Assembly: GCA_012934845.2 (NCBI GenBank)
Contig: WNNJ02001624.1
Coordinates: 58,718 to 122,717, forward strand
DNA length: 64,000 bases
Source: Pomphorhynchus laevis
Taxonomy: Eukaryota; Acanthocephala; Palaeacanthocephala; Echinorhynchida; Pomphorhynchidae
Reading direction: 5' to 3'
Both the position numbers and the translations under genes were made by a program. Each line of letters opens with the position of its first letter. The stretch's first letter is position 1. The notes under the pieces are model-generated. The model was given only the letters and a program-made list of their open reading frames with translations. It had not been told where the DNA came from and searched no databases. Positions 59,774-64,000 of this stretch are shown piece by piece.

Positions 59774-61590
59774 TCAGTAGTTCGGCCTCACGAATGACCT
59801 CTTCTGTTTAGACTGGAGCGGAATAAGGAAACCCATAGAGTTGAGTCGCGGAGTTGGGTCGTCGCAATGACCAAAGCTACTTTCTATTATGCGTTGTCCT
59901 AAATCATCGAGGCTTTTGAGAATCGCTTTGGCGTTCTCTCGCATCAATGCAACCGACACACTGGAACAGCTGGCCCGTCGTTTTGCTATATTGATACTGT
60001 TTCGCCATGACATTGACCGGTCTATGAATCTAATTAATTTTTCGCCTTGAGAGTTTCAGCCTTCATAGGTCTCAGTAACTGCGGCCGTGAAGCTGTACCC
60101 ACTCTCTTCCATTTTTTTTGTATTTTCGATCCTTGACGCATGCGGCATATTTGTTGGCTGCGTATCCTGGGATCTTGGCGGCCATGGAAACGTAGGCATT
60201 TTGTTGAGGGTTCGTAACTGCAAAATCGACTGCAAGCGGGGAATCTTCATAGATCAAAATATCGGCTGGTCTCTCTCGTAAATTGCATACTAGATTCGGT
60301 ACTTCCTTTGCAACTCTCAGCCCTGCAAAAACCGCCGCCTGAAATATCATGTCTACAGAGCGGCATTCTGAGCCACAGACGAAGTAGCACAACAAATTCG
60401 TTCGGTGCAAGATTCATGTGAATAGCTTTGTTTCGGACGGCTTGCAGCCAAGCGCACGCGTGCGGACATTAAACTGCTAATAATATGGCTGCATTCAAGC
60501 AATCGACGCTTTCCAAGAGCCTTTGACGTGACGCCTCGTTGGTGCAATGTGATAAACCCCGTTGTTTCGATTGCTGTCCTCGGTCAAACTCCAGGATGTT
60601 GGAAATTATGACTTCATAACCGGGGAAAGTGTATGGGTCTGGGTTCGACTGTTTAGAGACAATGTTTACGCTTGAAAGAAATGCCGCTGACGAGTGTTGG
60701 ACAGAGCTTCGAAGACCCAAACCCCCATCTTCAGTGGTAGGTAAGCTTGTGACCATGCCCGCTTATTCGGATGAATGGAAGTTATATTGCTGAAGCAATC
60801 TAAGACTATCTCGTCGAACCTCCGTAAAAAAGTTTCGGCAAAAGCAGGAACAACCGTGCACATCAAATGGTTAACTCGTGCAGCTGATGCGCAACTGCGT
60901 AGCAGGATAAATGCAACCTGTGCGTCTGTTAGCTTTTCTAGCGTATCAAGATCCCGTTGCAGTGATGGAAGTACGTATTGATGAGGTGTAACAAGCAGTG
61001 TTCCTGGGAACCTATAGGGATTCCAAGATGGTAAAGTTGCTTGTTAGATTAGCCAAAATAATCGATATGAAACTCGTCTTTATCGACTCACCTATGTTAG
61101 TCTTCCCAACTAACTCAGTCTTTTTCCACTTTAACGACATCCCAATCGCTGGAAATTCAGAAGAGAGAAGAGATAGGGCCTTACCAACAGCCTCTGGCGT
61201 ACCGCTTACAATTCCGTCATCGAGGTACCAATTGTTAAAGCCGACTCCTTCGATTTTTAGGATCAGGGCGATAATCGGTTTCAGCGCCAGGAAAAACAAA
61301 ACAGGACCGAGAGGATCTCCTTGCTGCACTTTACTCAAGGACTGAAGGGGCTCTGTGTTTCCGAATCGAAGGTTCGAACCAGCTCCAAAACACCTAGAAA
61401 TCCATCTACTTATTTCTGGAAACTCCCTTCTCACACCGTCGATAAAGGATCTGCGACTAAGAGTGTTAAAGGCGTTGGTAATGTAAATCTTTACCCAAAC
61501 TTAATCGTCATCCTGCTCGTGATGATGTAGTCTACGCTTGATGAATTATCTGATTCATTCCGTTTGGAGTGGCGACGCCAAGCTGATGAG
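59774..61590 (-). pseudogene. RLE-A copy 5, RT and RLE, broken
   Basis: 61012-61434: SRWISRCFGAGSNLRFGN, KVQQGDPLGPVLFFLALK, FNNWYLDDGIVSGTPEAV (YLDD), MSLKWKKTELVG. Then thumb pieces: 60666-60866 (VVPAFAETFLRRFDEIVLDC) and 60469-60756 (TEDGGLGLRSSVQHSSAAFL). The RLE at 60072-60410 has RERPADILIYEDSPLAVDFA, VKDRKYKK. It ends with SVALMRENAKAILKSLDD. Frames change about five times. CCHC is damaged. Closest to the ubiquilin-bearing copies in the linker after ALMR. Confidence 0.85.
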
Positions 61591-63160
61591 ATTAAAGTGA
61601 TTCACATCCTTTGTGGATTGTAAAATTTGTTTTGATGGTTGTCTGCTGGTTCTTCAATTCCTAGTAATCCAAATTGCTTTGGAAGAAACATAACTTGCAG
61701 AGATTCGCTATTTGATGGCATTATTGTAATCGCCGGAATAAGTTGATTTGAAATTGAGTACGATAAGACAGAATAATTATCTTTACATCCATTACAGGTT
61801 CTTTGCACATTGGAGCACTTATATTGTAATGACTGCGTAAGGGATATATACGCTATATGAGGATCCACTTTTGCGACATTTGTCAGGTTCGAAATTAAAT
61901 TCAGCATCCTTCGATTTTTTCCTTGACAAAATCATCAATAAAGCAATCACTTCCAATTGCAGAGCCCAATACTTGAATGCCATTTGAAATTATTTTCACT
62001 CCACATGATTGAAATTGTGATTTTGCCTGCGATAAGTTTTCATCGTGTACGACAATCCGACATTTCCCTCGTCTCCAACACATAAAGTCGTGGATCTGTA
62101 TAGAAATTGCTTAGTAATGTTTCCATCGACGGACATATAAATTTAATGCTTTCCATAGCTAACTTCCGATTAATGCATTTAAAGGCATTCGAGGCATCAA
62201 CTTGTAAAATTGCATAGTTATTTGACTTTCTGAATATTTCCGATAATGAGTGAACTGCAGCTATAATGCCACACTGCTAACCTGTGCATAATTTCTCGAC
62301 TCCGGAGACTGATTGCAAATACTCTCGGATGCTATTGCATAAACCTTTACTAATTATTTTCCTTACTAGTTCTTCTATTCTAATTGGACGTACACCTGGA
62401 TTTTTATACAAAGGAATTAGTAGACTGGCAGTGAAAGCTGCTAGAGAGTCAGGTGGCAGCGTCTTGCTGGCGATTATTATCGCAAAGTTGGCCAGGCTTT
62501 CCGTAAGTATGACTGAGTTTTACCATACGAATTTAGAAGTATTTGCCATTAGAATGCGTCTAACCCAGAGGGACCTGCAGATCTTCGGGTACGATGACTA
62601 ACTATTACTATGTCATTCGCTGAAATTGACTGGTAACTTATTGGATAATGATATATCATTTCATATATCGGTAGTTTTAAAATTAACTCGTAACAAATTT
62701 CTCTTGAGGTCGGGTGCAATTGCTCAAGCTTTTCTCTGACAGAAATGCTTACAATATCGTCTTCTAGAGAAATTATATTTGTTTCTGCCTCAGGCTTGGA
62801 CAGCAAATGCATAGCGATATCAGTTTTATCCAAACGCATAAGTTAATAAAATTCGTCAATTCAATTGACTCTTAAAGGTGTATATGATGATTTACGATGA
62901 GCAAATTCGATTTGTAGAAAACGAGCTTCTGAGTATAATTCAGACAAGCATCCATCTTTCCAGAGTTTTAGTCTGCGCTGAATGTTCACCAGCACAATTT
63001 TATAGCCTTATTCACGTGCTCGTTGTAAAATCAGGTGACATAACGCAACTATAGCTTTGAGTGTAAGCGACATCTCCAATAAATTTGTACAGGCTTCTGT
63101 ACAAAGGTCAAATAGAGTATCAACGAGGGTGATTACATCATTACATTTGAACAATCAGTA
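61590..63160 (-). pseudogene. RLE-B-type LINE, 5' half, diverged
   Basis: Minus-strand pieces from about 63140: LIL-rich helix ALCHLILQ and IQRRLKLWKDGCLSELYSEA, matching RRMDDWNLGKYKELFDEA of the intact copy. Then 62549-62839: VREKLEQLHPTS (TELHPPAQ in the intact copy), SYQSISANDIVIV, RRSAGPSGLDAF (GAGPSGITA). 61901-62083 holds ISNGIQVLGSAIGSDCF (LKVLGAPIG), and 61602-61907 the thumb (FLPKQFGLLGIEEPA). Frameshifted and cut at 61590 by RLE-A copy 5. Confidence 0.78.
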
Positions 63161-63539
63161 AAGATTCGGACGCCATTTTATAACTTATTCATACACCGTT
63201 TCAATGTTATTATACAAATGGCTATCTTTTGATAAGTGATGCTCAACTCAATTTAAAGACGTCATAGGCTGTATGGTACATAATACATCATCGTTGTTAT
63301 TTTGTTGAGCATTTGCGTCGCTCAAACTTCCTTTGTTTGTTGTATGATTAAGGGTTAGAATGCTTTGTTGATGTTCTGCAAATAAATGCTTTGTTATTAA
63401 TGCTTTGTTAATGTACTGCTAAATATTTTTTTATAAAAATATTTATAAAAATATTATAAATATTTATAAAATATTTACTGAAAGCTTAAATACATCAAAG
63501 ATAAACATTTAGAAAACTTATATATTAAAAAAAATTAGA
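63161..63539. other. AT-rich spacer
   Basis: Contains TTTATAAAAATATT-type repeats near 63430-63470 and a duplicated AATGCTTTGTTAATG around 63360-63415. No coding signal. Confidence 0.45.
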
Positions 63540-64000
63540 GAGAAAATGAAAATAACAAACAATTATAAAAGGAAAGATCAAATTAATAAATATATGTATA
63601 CCGAACTTACTAAATTAAAGCATAACTATATAATAACAACTGTTGATAAAGCTAGTAATAACTTTGTCTTCATATGCAAAAAGCTTTATTATGATATACT
63701 GATGAAATAAATTAATCTTAATGATATAAATATAAACACAACATATGAATGCAGTGATTTAAATTAAAAAACAATTAGAACAAGTCATTGTTCTATAATG
63801 GATAAAAAAGGGTAAACAAATTAAATTAGATAATAAAAATATACCTATATTATATTGATATCCAAAATTACATAACAATCAAATGAAACCTAGGTCCATA
63901 TGTAGTGCTTTTAAATGTACATCAACACCACTACTGTTTATATGAATAAAAATATTTAATATATTGTTGTCATTGTAAGAATAAGTATTTCCACAAAAAA
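63540..64000 (+). pseudogene. Penelope-like RT, N-terminal part, runs off window
   Basis: Frames give IITTVDKASNNFVFICKKLY, SHCSIMDKKG and a PKLH-like SKIT segment, collinear with 39360-39650 (FVFICKKLYYDILMKE, SIMDKKG). Several frame breaks. Continues past the right edge. Confidence 0.75.

Larger units (their letters stand above)
58410..61590 (-). mobile_element. RLE-A LINE, copy 5, unrecognised cargo
   Basis: Minus-strand element from RT (about 61590, VATPNGMNQIIHQA) through RLE (60072-60410) to the ALMRENAKAILKS and CDDPTPRLNSM landmark (59774-60013), then in the same frame into an unrelated ~360-codon tail. Its 5' end abuts an RLE-B type RT (61590-63160) read in the same direction. Several frameshifts in the RT and RLE. 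Confidence 0.85.

Noticed and set aside
1-64000. Naming the host species
   Set aside because: The element families are too widespread, and no conserved host gene of diagnostic value is present.

Overview
The window is strongly AT-rich and reads as repeat-dense intergenic DNA of an invertebrate animal. Almost every open frame belongs to a retroelement family known from metazoans. No rRNA, tRNA, operon or prokaryotic signal was seen, and no multi-exon host gene could be shown. The species cannot be named from sequence alone. The intact CR1-like LINE, with an RRM-type ORF1, resembles elements common in worms and other invertebrates.

Main families: (1) LINEs with a restriction-like endonuclease (RLE), in three groups. 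RLE-A copies lie at 3.7-8.0 kb (-), 8.3-11.1 kb (+), 35.0-39.1 kb (+), 48.9-51.8 kb (+) and 58.4-61.6 kb (-). RLE-B includes a complete 1006-residue ORF at 17.1-20.2 kb (-), a broken copy at 22.7-25.7 kb (+) and several fragments. RLE-C is fragments at 20.4 kb and 52.6-53.7 kb. (2) LINEs with an AP endonuclease: a CR1-like element with long open ORFs at 13.4-17.0 kb, and an RTE/Rex-like family at 0-1 kb, 29.1-31.2 kb and 46.7-48.8 kb. (3) Penelope-like elements (PLEs) of at least two types, plus many copies of a shared ~400-bp terminal block. (4) A Merlin/ISXO2-type DNA transposon at 41.5-43.2 kb. (5) Satellites and large fold-back repeats.

The most unusual content is what RLE-A elements carry after the endonuclease. 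In two copies the same open frame runs on into the central and C-terminal parts of ubiquilin (STI1 repeats, a Ser-rich linker, a second STI1-like segment and a UBA domain) without the N-terminal ubiquitin-like domain. A third copy carries a ubiquitin-specific protease with its catalytic Cys, His and Asn/Asp boxes. Two further copies carry other C-terminal regions that I do not recognise. The junction falls in the same short region after a conserved ALMRGNA motif each time. This looks like a retrotransposon lineage that repeatedly gains host genes, at least two of them from the ubiquitin system.

The window contains its own controls. An inverted segmental duplication (28.9-32.3 kb against 46.6-48.9 kb) gives an empty site for the protease-bearing insertion and another for a retrocopy with an HSP90-like C-terminus. 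Both insertions are therefore mobile DNA rather than resident genes. Two possible non-transposon ORFs (2563-2982 and 32929-33522) remain unidentified.
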